This document shows, piece by piece, positions 8,174-16,035 of a DNA stretch of 59,424 bases. Position numbers and translations under genes: made by a program. Source of the DNA: an uncultured Pelagibacteraceae bacterium (GTDB taxonomy: Bacteria > Pseudomonadota > Alphaproteobacteria > Pelagibacterales > Pelagibacteraceae). How positions within the stretch are numbered: the stretch's first letter is position 1; each line of letters opens with the position of its first letter. The notes beneath the pieces were generated by a model that saw only the letters and a program-made list of their open reading frames with translations, ran no database searches and was not told the DNA's origin. The stretch is taken from positions 1 through 59,424 of the forward strand of contig CACPFN010000007.1 of assembly GCA_902633185.1 (NCBI GenBank). The letters are read 5' to 3'.

Positions 8174-9909
8174 TGGAAATTTATAAAGATTTAAAATCAC
8201 CAAAAAATCAACACTTTGAAAAATTGTTAAATTCTCAGCTATCTAGAAATAAAATAGAAGAGGGTAAAATTATAGACGGCAAAATTACTAAAATAACAGA
8301 GAAGTTTGTTTTTGTTTTTATACCAGGCCTAAAAAGTGAACCAATAGTTGATATTAATGAACTAAAAATGATTGGATTAAAAGATAAAATCCTAGTCGGA
8401 GAAAACATACCAGTTCTGTTAGAAAAAATTGAAGATAAAAATGGAGAAGTGGTTGTCTCTGCAATAAAAGCTCAAAAAATAAAAGGATGGTATGAGCTGG
8501 AGAAGGCATATGAGAACAACTCGTCTATTATTGGTAAAATTACTAGTAAATGTAAAGGAGGAGTTATAGTTGAACATATTGAAACTGGCTCTCTAATGTT
8601 TTGTCCTGGCTCTCAGATCAGCGACAAACCTTTAAAGAGTATAGATCATCTAATTGGAGTTGAACAAAAGTTTGCTATTATAAAATTAGATAAGTTAAGA
8701 GGGAATGCATGCGTCTCTAGAAGACAAATTGTTTCTTCAAATAAGAGGGAAGATAAAGCAAAGATAATTGAAAAGTTTAAAGTTGGAGATGTAATTAAGG
8801 ACGCGGTGGTTAAAGGATATTCCTCTTTTGGATGTTTTTTTGAGGTAAACAATGAGATAGATGTACTAGTACATTTACAAGAAATTTCATATTCAAGAGT
8901 TAATCACCCGGATGAAATTTTTAATATTGGTGAGAAACACGATTTAAAAGTTATTTCAATTGATAATGAAAAATTACAGATAGGTTGTTCAATAAAACAA
9001 TTATCTCCTGACCCATTTGAGCATATTAATAATTATAAAATTGGTGAAAAATACAAAGTTAAAGTTGATAAAATAACTGATTATGGATGTTTTTGTTCTC
9101 TAGAACCGGGGCTTAGCACTTTATTACATAGTAGCGAAATGAGTTGGACAAAAAGAAATATAATACCAAAGAAATTATTTAAAGTAGGAGACATGATCGA
9201 TTGTGTAATTACTGAAATTGATAAAGAAAAAAGAAGAATAGCTATTTCACACAAATTAACTATAGAAAACCCCTATGTTACATTAGAAAATAGGTTTCCT
9301 GAAGGCAGCGAGATAAATGGTGTAGTTTCAAGTTCTAATGAATACGCATTATATGTTAAACTCGATGATTTCGATATTGACGGTTTCTTACATGCAAATG
9401 ATTTGAGTTATACAAATAATTCTGAAGAAGAACTAAAAAAATATAAGAAAGGCGACAAATTAAAAGTTAAAGTGCTTGAAATTAAAAAAGATGAACAGAA
9501 AGTTAGGGTTGGACTTAAGCAACTTGGAATAGATCCTTTTGATTGGTTCAATGATAAAAAGGTAAATGATATTATAACAGTTCATGTTATTTCTTCAGAT
9601 AACAAAGGACTTATAGTCAAACCTGAAAAGTGTGAAATTGAATTCCTAATTAAAAAATCGAATATTGCAGTAAATTCATCAGATGCAAGACCTTCAAGAT
9701 TTGTTGGTGGAGAAAGAATTGATGCAGCTATAGCAGAATTGAATAAAGATAAAAGAAAAGTAAGTTTGAGCATTAAACTGCTTGAAGAATTGCAAAATAA
9801 AGAAGCAGTATCAAAATTTTCAAGTCCTTTAAGTGGCAAAAACTTACCTTTTTCGTCACTATCTGAAAAATTGGATGATAAAAAAAATAAAGTAAAGGAT
9901 GAAAAGTAA
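8173..9909 (+). CDS. rpsA: 30S ribosomal protein S1
   Basis: A 578-residue protein made of repeated S1 (OB-fold) RNA-binding domains. Repeats can be followed by their GDVI/GEKY-type starts and SxKQLxxDPF-type ends, for example IGCSIKQLSPDPF near residue 275 and VGLKQLGIDPFDWF near 445. It recruits mRNA to the 30S subunit, which matters in a genome where few genes have strong Shine-Dalgarno sequences. The ATG overlaps the cmk stop by one base (TAATG). The cmk-rpsA-ihfB order is widely conserved. Confidence 0.95.
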   Translation: MEIYKDLKSPKNQHFEKLLNSQLSRNKIEEGKIIDGKITKITEKFVFVFIPGLKSEPIVDINELKMIGLKDKILVGENIPVLLEKIEDKNGEVVVSAIKAQKIKGWYELEKAYENNSSIIGKITSKCKGGVIVEHIETGSLMFCPGSQISDKPLKSIDHLIGVEQKFAIIKLDKLRGNACVSRRQIVSSNKREDKAKIIEKFKVGDVIKDAVVKGYSSFGCFFEVNNEIDVLVHLQEISYSRVNHPDEIFNIGEKHDLKVISIDNEKLQIGCSIKQLSPDPFEHINNYKIGEKYKVKVDKITDYGCFCSLEPGLSTLLHSSEMSWTKRNIIPKKLFKVGDMIDCVITEIDKEKRRIAISHKLTIENPYVTLENRFPEGSEINGVVSSSNEYALYVKLDDFDIDGFLHANDLSYTNNSEEELKKYKKGDKLKVKVLEIKKDEQKVRVGLKQLGIDPFDWFNDKKVNDIITVHVISSDNKGLIVKPEKCEIEFLIKKSNIAVNSSDARPSRFVGGERIDAAIAELNKDKRKVSLSIKLLEELQNKEAVSKFSSPLSGKNLPFSSLSEKLDDKKNKVKDEK

Positions 9910-9913
9910 ATAG

Positions 9914-10204
9914 TTGCCAACAAAAAAATCAGATTTATTAAATAAACTAGCAGATAATTACCCAAATTTTTTTAAAAAAGATCTAATCAAACTCATAGAT
10001 ATTTTAATGATTGAGATCAAAAACTCTTTGAAAAGAAAAGAAAGAGTCGAATTAAGAGATATATTTACATTAGAACCAAAATTACAAAAAGCTAAATACG
10101 CAAGAAATCCAAAAACAAATGAAAAAATTTTTGTCAAAGAAAAGTATAGCATTAATTTTAAATTATCTAAATATTGGTCTAAGAAAATAAATGAAAAAAA
10201 ATAA
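9914..10204 (+). CDS. ihfB: Integration host factor subunit beta / HU-family DNA-binding protein
   Basis: A 96-residue HU/IHF-family protein with the usual N-terminal helices (KSDLLNKLADNYPNFFKKD) and a beta arm containing ARNPKTNEKI, the DNA-intercalating arm tip with its conserved proline. It binds and bends DNA as nucleoid architecture. The beta-subunit assignment comes from its place directly after rpsA, where ihfB normally sits. The start is TTG four nucleotides after the rpsA stop. It overlaps pyrF by 14 nt. Confidence 0.88.
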   Translation: MPTKKSDLLNKLADNYPNFFKKDLIKLIDILMIEIKNSLKRKERVELRDIFTLEPKLQKAKYARNPKTNEKIFVKEKYSINFKLSKYWSKKINEKK

Positions 10205-10865
10205 AGTATTTGTTGCTTGTGATACGACAGATATTAGAAAAATTAAAAAAATTATAAAAGAGACACAAAATAAAGAAATATTTTTTGGTTATAAATTTGG
10301 GCTAGAGTTTTTAAATTCTAAAAACGGTAGAAAATTTATCCAAAACCTAAAAAAACAAATTACATTTGGAGATTTCAAGTTTTCTGACATTCCAAATACA
10401 TGCACTTCTGCAATAAAAGCAGTAAGTGATTTGAAATTTAATTATATAACTATGCATATTAATGCAGGATTTAAAGCTCTTAAGGAAGCAAAAAAAGTAG
10501 CAGGCAAAACTAAACTTGTTGGTGTAACTATTTTAACTTCATTAAACAATAAAGCTATTAAAGAGATTGGATTTAATAAGAATGTAAAAGAGTTAGTTAT
10601 TCATCAAGCAAAATTGGCAACTAAAGCAAAATTAGATGCTATTGTATGTAGTGCTCAAGAAGTTAAATTAGTAAAAAAAGTATTCAAAAAAGAGATTATA
10701 ACTCCAGGTATAAGATTAAACTCTAAAAAAGATGATCAAAAAAGAGTTTTAACACCTTATGAAGCCTACAAAAATGGTGCTGACTGGCTAGTAATAGGAA
10801 GAGATGTTACCAAAGGTAACATTAAAAATAATATTCAAAAATTAATTAATCATTTAGATAAATGA
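10191..10865 (+). CDS. pyrF: Orotidine 5'-phosphate decarboxylase
   Basis: Makes UMP from OMP, the last step of de novo pyrimidine synthesis. The catalytic signature appears as GDFKFSDIPNT near residue 60 (the Asp-x-Lys-x-x-Asp array). The C-terminal phosphate-gripping elements are ITPGIR near 165 and WLVIGRDVTKG near 195. The 224-residue length fits the bacterial short form. A Ser sits where many homologues have His in the KFHD motif. It overlaps ihfB by 14 nt and trpF by ATGA, so the run from kdsD continues unbroken. Confidence 0.93.
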   Translation: MKKNKVFVACDTTDIRKIKKIIKETQNKEIFFGYKFGLEFLNSKNGRKFIQNLKKQITFGDFKFSDIPNTCTSAIKAVSDLKFNYITMHINAGFKALKEAKKVAGKTKLVGVTILTSLNNKAIKEIGFNKNVKELVIHQAKLATKAKLDAIVCSAQEVKLVKKVFKKEIITPGIRLNSKKDDQKRVLTPYEAYKNGADWLVIGRDVTKGNIKNNIQKLINHLDK

Positions 10866-11479
10866 AAAAAGGCATAAAAATTTGCGGGGTCTCAGATCCC
10901 AAAACATTAAACTATATTTTAAGCCACCCTAATCCACCAAATTTTATTGGCTTTATAACTAATTATACAAAAAGTAAAAGGTTTGTAGAACATGAAAAAC
11001 TAAAAGAGCTAATTAATGTCAATAAAAGAGATATAAAATTTATTTCAGTTCTTGTAGATCCAACTGATAATACTTTAGAAAAAATAAAGAATTTAAATTT
11101 CGATTACTATCAACTCTATGATGTAAATCCAGAAAGAACTGAAGAAATTAAATCAAAATATAAAATAAAAATAATAACTGCAATTACTGTTTCTAATAAA
11201 GATGATGTGATAAAATATAAAGACTATTCAGATATATCAGATGTTATTTTATTTGATTCAAAAGGTTATCATAAATCTGAAAGTTTTGATCATAATCTAC
11301 TAAATGAAGTGCCTGATAAAATGGATAAAATGATTGCAGGAAATATCCAAATAGATGATATTCCTAGTTTTAAGAATAAAAACTTTATGATTGATCTTAG
11401 CGGTGCATTGGAAGATGAAAATGGAAAAAAAGATATAAGTAAAATTGATAAATTGTTAAACTTGTCTGCAAAATTATGA
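10862..11479 (+). CDS. trpF: Phosphoribosylanthranilate isomerase, divergent
   Basis: Expected to isomerise phosphoribosylanthranilate to CdRP in tryptophan synthesis. The (beta/alpha)8 barrel start KICGVSDPK places the general base at Cys8. The general acid is Asp132 in VILFDSKG, and Arg40 in KSKRF matches the conserved substrate arginine. Departures from the family are QLYD where QLHG is usual (Tyr86), AGN where the phosphate loop has GG (159-161), and DLSGALED where VSSGVE is usual. Catalytic residues remain, so activity is plausible. trpB follows with a 4-nt overlap; the family call rests partly on the trpF-trpB-trpA order. Confidence 0.82.
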   Translation: MKKGIKICGVSDPKTLNYILSHPNPPNFIGFITNYTKSKRFVEHEKLKELINVNKRDIKFISVLVDPTDNTLEKIKNLNFDYYQLYDVNPERTEEIKSKYKIKIITAITVSNKDDVIKYKDYSDISDVILFDSKGYHKSESFDHNLLNEVPDKMDKMIAGNIQIDDIPSFKNKNFMIDLSGALEDENGKKDISKIDKLLNLSAKL

Positions 11480-12720
11480 AACTTAAAAAAGGAATGCCTG
11501 TAATAGACCAAGGTAATAAACTTGGATTTTGGGGAGGAAAATTTGGAGGAAATTTTGTTCCTGAAACATTAAAAAAACCTATAGATGATTTAGAAGTACT
11601 ATTTAACAAACTTAAAAGAGATAAAAAATTTATACAAGAAAGAAATAAATATTTTAAAAATTGGATTGGTGTACCTACTCGATTTATTAAATTAGAAAAC
11701 CTTACAAAATATGTCGGTGGTGCCCAAATATGGTCAAAAGTCGTGTCTGATGCAAACGGAGGAGCTCATAAGATTTACAACGCTACAGTACATTGTTTGC
11801 TTGCAAAAAAATCAGGGAAAAAGGTTATAATAGGTGACACTGGCGCAGGATACGCTGGTAAAATGTTAAGTATGGCGGCTAAAAAATTTGGTTTGAAGTG
11901 CAAAATTTTTATGGGAGCAAAAGATATTGCAAGGCAACAACCAAACGTTAAAGCGATGAAAAAAAATGGAGCAGAAGTAATACCTGTTTATTCAGGAAGC
12001 CAAACTCTTGTTGATGCTGTTTCAGAGTGCATGAGGCATTGGGTTGCTAATTGCGATACGACAGCAATGTGTGTTGGAAGCACTGTTGGTCCAGCAGTTT
12101 TTGTACGTATATGTGGGTGGAGCACAAGTCAAATTTCCAGAGAGCTAAAAGTTCAATTAATAGAAGAGTTTGGATCTATTCCAAAAAAACTTAAGCTTTA
12201 TAATTGTGTTGGCGGTGGCAGTTCGAGTTTTGGGTTCTGGAATGAGTTTATGGATTATGATAAAAAGCAGTGTGAATTTATTGGTGTGGAAGCTGGGGGA
12301 CCTGCGAAAAGTAAAAAACATGCAGCACCTTTAACTTATGGTTCCAAAATTGGAATTCTACATGGTGCAGCCCAATATGTTAATCAAAACTCAGATGGAC
12401 AAATAGAAGAGACCGAATCTATTTCGGCAGGTCTAGATTACCCTGGAATTTCACCACTACATTGTTTTTTAAAAGATACAAAGAGAGCTAGATATACTGC
12501 CGCAAGTGATGAACAAGCATTAAATGCTTACAAACTTGTTACAAGATTTGAAAAATTAAGACCATCTCTTGAACCCAGCCACGCATTTGCTGTTGCAATA
12601 TCAGAGTCTAAAAAATTGAGCAAAGATACGATCGTGGTAGTTAATAGTTGTGGTGATGCTTACAAGGATCGGGGAATTTTAGAAAAACGATTAGGAAAAA
12701 AATATGTTAAATCCAATTAG
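11476..12720 (+). CDS. trpB: Tryptophan synthase beta-like protein with atypical active site
   Basis: A PLP-dependent fold-type II enzyme of 414 residues that aligns along its whole length with TrpB. The N-terminal KFGGNFVPETL, PLP lysine Lys99 in GGAHK, SAGLDYPG (Asp321) and LEPSHA (Glu366) are kept. Key residues differ from the Salmonella enzyme. Glu109 is Asp121 (DTGAGYAG for ETGAGQHG), Gln114 and His115 are Tyr126 and Ala127, Ser377 is Cys392 (NSCGDAYKD for NLSGRGDKD), and the KREDL strand is KVVSD. It may have shifted substrate use or chemistry. Position between trpF and trpA supports a tryptophan-pathway role, but the exact reaction is uncertain. Confidence 0.8.
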   Translation: MKLKKGMPVIDQGNKLGFWGGKFGGNFVPETLKKPIDDLEVLFNKLKRDKKFIQERNKYFKNWIGVPTRFIKLENLTKYVGGAQIWSKVVSDANGGAHKIYNATVHCLLAKKSGKKVIIGDTGAGYAGKMLSMAAKKFGLKCKIFMGAKDIARQQPNVKAMKKNGAEVIPVYSGSQTLVDAVSECMRHWVANCDTTAMCVGSTVGPAVFVRICGWSTSQISRELKVQLIEEFGSIPKKLKLYNCVGGGSSSFGFWNEFMDYDKKQCEFIGVEAGGPAKSKKHAAPLTYGSKIGILHGAAQYVNQNSDGQIEETESISAGLDYPGISPLHCFLKDTKRARYTAASDEQALNAYKLVTRFEKLRPSLEPSHAFAVAISESKKLSKDTIVVVNSCGDAYKDRGILEKRLGKKYVKSN

Positions 12721-13504
12721 TGCAGCATTTTTAAAAGCAAAACAAGAAAATAGACCCGCTCTACTAACTTATACTGTTGGTGGTGATAGCTCAAAAAAAC
12801 AATCTTTAAACATATTAAAATCAATTTCTAAAAACGCTGATATTTTAGAAGTAGGAGTGCCCCATAACACCCCTGTGGCAGATGGAAGTCAAATTCAAAC
12901 AAGTGCGTATAGAGCAATCAAAAATGGAATTAAAGTAAATGATATTTTCAAAATTGTAAAAGACTTCAAAAAGTTTGACAAAAATAAACCTGTTATCTTA
13001 ATGGGTTATTATAATATGATCTTTCAATATGGTGAAAATAAATTCCTAAATAAATGTAAGTTATCTGGTGTTAATGGATTGATAGTTGTGGATTTACCTT
13101 GGCCAGAAAATAAGAATTTCGCAAAAAAATGTAGAAAAAAATCTATCTATTTTATTCAGCTTTTATCACCAACAACAACAAATATCAGACTAAAAAAAAT
13201 TATAAAAGACTCTCATCCGATGAGTTATTTTATTTCAATGTTGAGTACAACTGGTGGAAAACTAAAAGTATCACCTAAAGAGATAATAAAAAATTACATC
13301 AAAATAAAAAAAATCAATCCAAAAAAAAAGGTAGTTATTGGTTTTGGAATCACAGAAAAAACAATTGGTAAACTAAAATCTGCAGATGGATTAGTTGTTG
13401 GAAGTGCTATTTGTAAGGAAATTAGCAAGAGTTTAAAGCATAGACAAAATCCTGTCACAAATGTAAGTAAGCTAGTAAAAAAATTAAAATATAAAATTGT
13501 ATGA
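12704..13504 (+). CDS. trpA: Tryptophan synthase alpha-like protein
   Basis: A 266-residue (beta/alpha)8 barrel of the TrpA family, which cleaves indole-3-glycerol phosphate to indole. The catalytic pair is conserved at the canonical numbering, Glu49 in LEVGVP and Asp60 in VADG, together with Tyr102 and Thr183-Gly184. The loops that contact the beta subunit are altered: residues 54-56 are HNT where FSD is usual, and loop 6 reads SMLSTTGGKL where SRSGVTGAE is typical. C-terminal phosphate-binding GFGI and VVGSAI are kept. It overlaps trpB by 17 nt and accD by ATGA. The changed contact loops match the oddities seen in TrpB. Confidence 0.86.
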   Translation: MLNPISAAFLKAKQENRPALLTYTVGGDSSKKQSLNILKSISKNADILEVGVPHNTPVADGSQIQTSAYRAIKNGIKVNDIFKIVKDFKKFDKNKPVILMGYYNMIFQYGENKFLNKCKLSGVNGLIVVDLPWPENKNFAKKCRKKSIYFIQLLSPTTTNIRLKKIIKDSHPMSYFISMLSTTGGKLKVSPKEIIKNYIKIKKINPKKKVVIGFGITEKTIGKLKSADGLVVGSAICKEISKSLKHRQNPVTNVSKLVKKLKYKIV

Positions 13505-14433
13505 ACTGGATTACAAAAGCTTTAAGTTTTGGTGAAAAAATTAAAAAAGTATTAAAAAAAAGACCATCAAAAGAGGATATTGCAAATTCAGACTGGACTA
13601 GTTGTTGCAAAGGCCCAATATTAAAAAAAGATCTTGAAGAAAATTTATGGGTTTGCAACTCGTGTGGAAAACATCATAGAATTAATTGTCGACAAAGATT
13701 TGACATTATTTTTGGAAGAAATGCATACGAAATACTTGATACACCAATTCCTGCAGAAGATCCTCTTGGATGGGTAGATACCAAGTCTTATAAAGATAGA
13801 TTAAGATCTGCACGAAAGAAAACTAATCAAAATTCAGCTGTGATGATTGCTAAAGGAAGAATAAATGGAATCGAGGTGACAGCAGGAGCTATTAATTTTG
13901 AGTTTATTGGCGGTTCTGTTGGTGCAGCGGAAGGTGAAGCAATTATTTATGGTGTACAACACGCTATTGACAATCAAACACCATTTGTTTTCTTTCCTTG
14001 TGGTGGTGGACAAAGAATGTTTGAGTCACCGATTGCACTTGCAAATATGACAAGAACTACTCTTGCCATTAATGAACTTAAAAAAAATAATCTTCCTTAT
14101 TTAGTTTGTTTTACAGATCCAACGGCCGGTGGAATTACTGCATCTTTTGCGATGTTAGGTGATATTCATTTTGCTGAACCTGGTTGTTTAATAGCCTTTG
14201 CGGGAAAAAGAGTTATACAAGCAACCGTTAAAGAAGAACTTAGTTCAGACTTTCAAACATCTGAATTCGTCGAAAAGCATGGATTTGTCGACAGAATTGT
14301 TGAACGAAAAGATTTAAAAACCGAAATAAGCTTACTATTATCAATATTGTTAAAAAAAGATAACGCGGTAAATGAAAATCAAATAAATGAAACTTCAGAC
14401 AATATTGAACCGCTTGCAAAAGCTGCATCCTAA
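13501..14433 (+). CDS. accD: Acetyl-CoA carboxylase carboxyltransferase subunit beta
   Basis: Forms the carboxyltransferase with AccA and transfers carboxyl from biotin to acetyl-CoA to give malonyl-CoA for fatty acid synthesis. The crotonase-like core is clear: INFEFIGGSVGAAEGE near residue 130, PFVFFPCGGGQRM near 160, and GDIHFAEPGCLIAFAGKRV near 220. The N-terminal zinc ribbon is partly degraded: the second CxxC (VCNSC) is present, but the first pair reads TSCC in place of CxxC. Many alphaproteobacterial AccD proteins have lost this ribbon. The trpA-accD-folC order is the normal alphaproteobacterial arrangement. Confidence 0.94.
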   Translation: MNWITKALSFGEKIKKVLKKRPSKEDIANSDWTSCCKGPILKKDLEENLWVCNSCGKHHRINCRQRFDIIFGRNAYEILDTPIPAEDPLGWVDTKSYKDRLRSARKKTNQNSAVMIAKGRINGIEVTAGAINFEFIGGSVGAAEGEAIIYGVQHAIDNQTPFVFFPCGGGQRMFESPIALANMTRTTLAINELKKNNLPYLVCFTDPTAGGITASFAMLGDIHFAEPGCLIAFAGKRVIQATVKEELSSDFQTSEFVEKHGFVDRIVERKDLKTEISLLLSILLKKDNAVNENQINETSDNIEPLAKAAS

Positions 14434-15652
14434 AGAAATCGACCTAAGTCTAGATAGAGTTAAAAATCTTTGTAAAAAATTAGGTAATCCTCAAAAAAAA
14501 TTAAAATATATATCTGTAGTTGGAACAAATGGAAAGTATTCAACTATACAGGCAGTAAGATCAATTTTAAAAACAGCCAATATAGATTGTAATATTTATA
14601 CTAGTCCACATATTCAAAAAATTAATGAGAGATTTATTTTTAATGACGAAGAAATATCTGATGATAACTTGTCTAAGTTATTAATAGAAGTTGAAAATGT
14701 TAATAATGGAGAACTAATAACTTACTTCGAAATATTAACTGCAGCATATTTTTATCATGCAAGTAAATTCAAAGACAAAATTAATATTATAGAAAGTGGT
14801 CTATTTCATAGATTTGATGCAACAAATATTATTGATAATAATTTATCTAGTATTGTTACTTCTATAGGTTTAGATCATTTAGATTGGTTACCAAAAAATG
14901 AGCAAAACATTGAAAAAATTGTTTATGAAAAAACCTCATCCCTTCTAAATTCTACTATTGTAGTTAGCAAACAGAGCTCAAATGAAACATTAAATTTAAT
15001 AAAAAAATCAATTATTAATAATCAATCAAAAAAAATCATTTATAAAGACGATTTTAATTATTTGTTAAACGAAAATGGTTTTATTTATTATGAAGATGAA
15101 TATGGTGGTTTAAAATTACCAAAACCAAATCTTTTAGGTAATTTTCAAATTGATAATTGTGCAACCGCTATTGCTACAGTGAGAAATTTAAAACTGGGAG
15201 TAAAAGATGAAAATATTAAAGAAGGTATTACTAGAATAAAAAGCATTGCAAGACTACAAGAGATTAAATCTGGAAATCTTAAAAATATTTGTAAGGATAA
15301 TAGATTATATTTAGATGGTTCACATAATCCTTTAGGTGCAAGAGCGCTTAATGAATATTTAAACACTCTTAATTGTAAAAAGCATTTAATTCTTGGAATG
15401 ATGTCTAATAAAGATCACGAAGAATATTTAAGCAATTTTAATAATATATCTTCCATAACAACAATTGATATTCCTAACCAACCAAATGCCATCAAAGGAA
15501 AAGATTTAAAGGAAAAATTAAATAAATATCCTAATGTTACTTACAAAAAATCTATTAAAGAAGCTCTTAACTCTATAAATCCAGGTAAAGATGATTTGAT
15601 AATGATAACTGGGTCTTTATATCTTGCTGGTGAGCTACTTAATTTGAATTAA
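14387..15652 (+). CDS. folC: Bifunctional folylpolyglutamate synthase / dihydrofolate synthase
   Basis: Mur-ligase-family enzyme that adds glutamate to dihydropteroate and folates. Residues 40-52 hold the nucleotide loop SVVGTNGKYST; later landmarks are SPHIQKINERF near 72, ESGLFHRFDATN near 140, and the C-terminal domain with LDGSHNPLGA near 308. The 421-residue length is normal. Its ATG lies 47 nt inside the end of accD, a long overlap; no later ATG would keep the conserved LxRLxxLHPKEIDLSLDRV start. It converges on trxA with a 4-nt overlap. Confidence 0.92.
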   Translation: MKLQTILNRLQKLHPKEIDLSLDRVKNLCKKLGNPQKKLKYISVVGTNGKYSTIQAVRSILKTANIDCNIYTSPHIQKINERFIFNDEEISDDNLSKLLIEVENVNNGELITYFEILTAAYFYHASKFKDKINIIESGLFHRFDATNIIDNNLSSIVTSIGLDHLDWLPKNEQNIEKIVYEKTSSLLNSTIVVSKQSSNETLNLIKKSIINNQSKKIIYKDDFNYLLNENGFIYYEDEYGGLKLPKPNLLGNFQIDNCATAIATVRNLKLGVKDENIKEGITRIKSIARLQEIKSGNLKNICKDNRLYLDGSHNPLGARALNEYLNTLNCKKHLILGMMSNKDHEEYLSNFNNISSITTIDIPNQPNAIKGKDLKEKLNKYPNVTYKKSIKEALNSINPGKDDLIMITGSLYLAGELLNLN

Positions 15653-15969
15653 ATATTTTCTTTAATAAAAGCAACAATATCGCTCTTAGGTGTAGCTCCA
15701 ACTTTAGTTGCTTTTAACTCGCCACCTTTAAATAAAAGCATTGTAGGAATTCCACGAACACCATATTTAGTAGGCATGTTAGGCTCTGAGTCTATGTCAT
15801 GTTTTGCAATGACAATTTCATTCGCCATCTCCTCTGAAATTTCTTCTAAAATTGGCCCAACCATTTTACAAGGTCCACACCATTCGGCCCAAAAATCTAC
15901 TAAAACAGGTTTCTCATTTTTTAAAACTTGTTCTTCAAATTTTTCGTCTGTAACTTTTAATGTTGCCAT
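15649..15969 (-). CDS. trxA: Thioredoxin
   Basis: A 106-residue cytosolic thioredoxin with the full active site WAEWCGPCKMVGP (about residues 28-40) and the cis-proline loop GIPTMLLFKGG (about 74-84). It reduces protein disulfides and donates electrons to ribonucleotide reductase and similar enzymes. It follows folC in convergent orientation, as in other alphaproteobacteria where the accD-folC-trxA-addA neighbourhood is common. The upstream 66 nt hold a perfect TTATCCACA 9-mer at 16027-16035, just before the exonuclease gene end. Confidence 0.96.
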   Translation of the reverse strand: MATLKVTDEKFEEQVLKNEKPVLVDFWAEWCGPCKMVGPILEEISEEMANEIVIAKHDIDSEPNMPTKYGVRGIPTMLLFKGGELKATKVGATPKSDIVAFIKENI

Positions 15970-16035
15970 AAGCTTTATATATAAATAAAAAATTTTTTAT
16001 CAATAGTTAAAAGAAAAATGTTAAAATTATCCACA

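Noticed and set aside
9582..9965. 127-residue - strand ORF opposite the end of rpsA
   Set aside because: It lies antisense to the conserved S1 domains and the ihfB start; its Ser/Phe/Leu-rich composition is the expected shadow of a Lys/Glu-rich gene.
16027..16035. Perfect DnaA-box 9-mer TTATCCACA, with a second at 23512-23520 on the other strand
   Set aside because: From base composition, somewhat under one copy is expected by chance in a window this size. The two are 7 kb apart with no cluster, AT-rich unwinding array or dnaA nearby, so there is no evidence for an origin.
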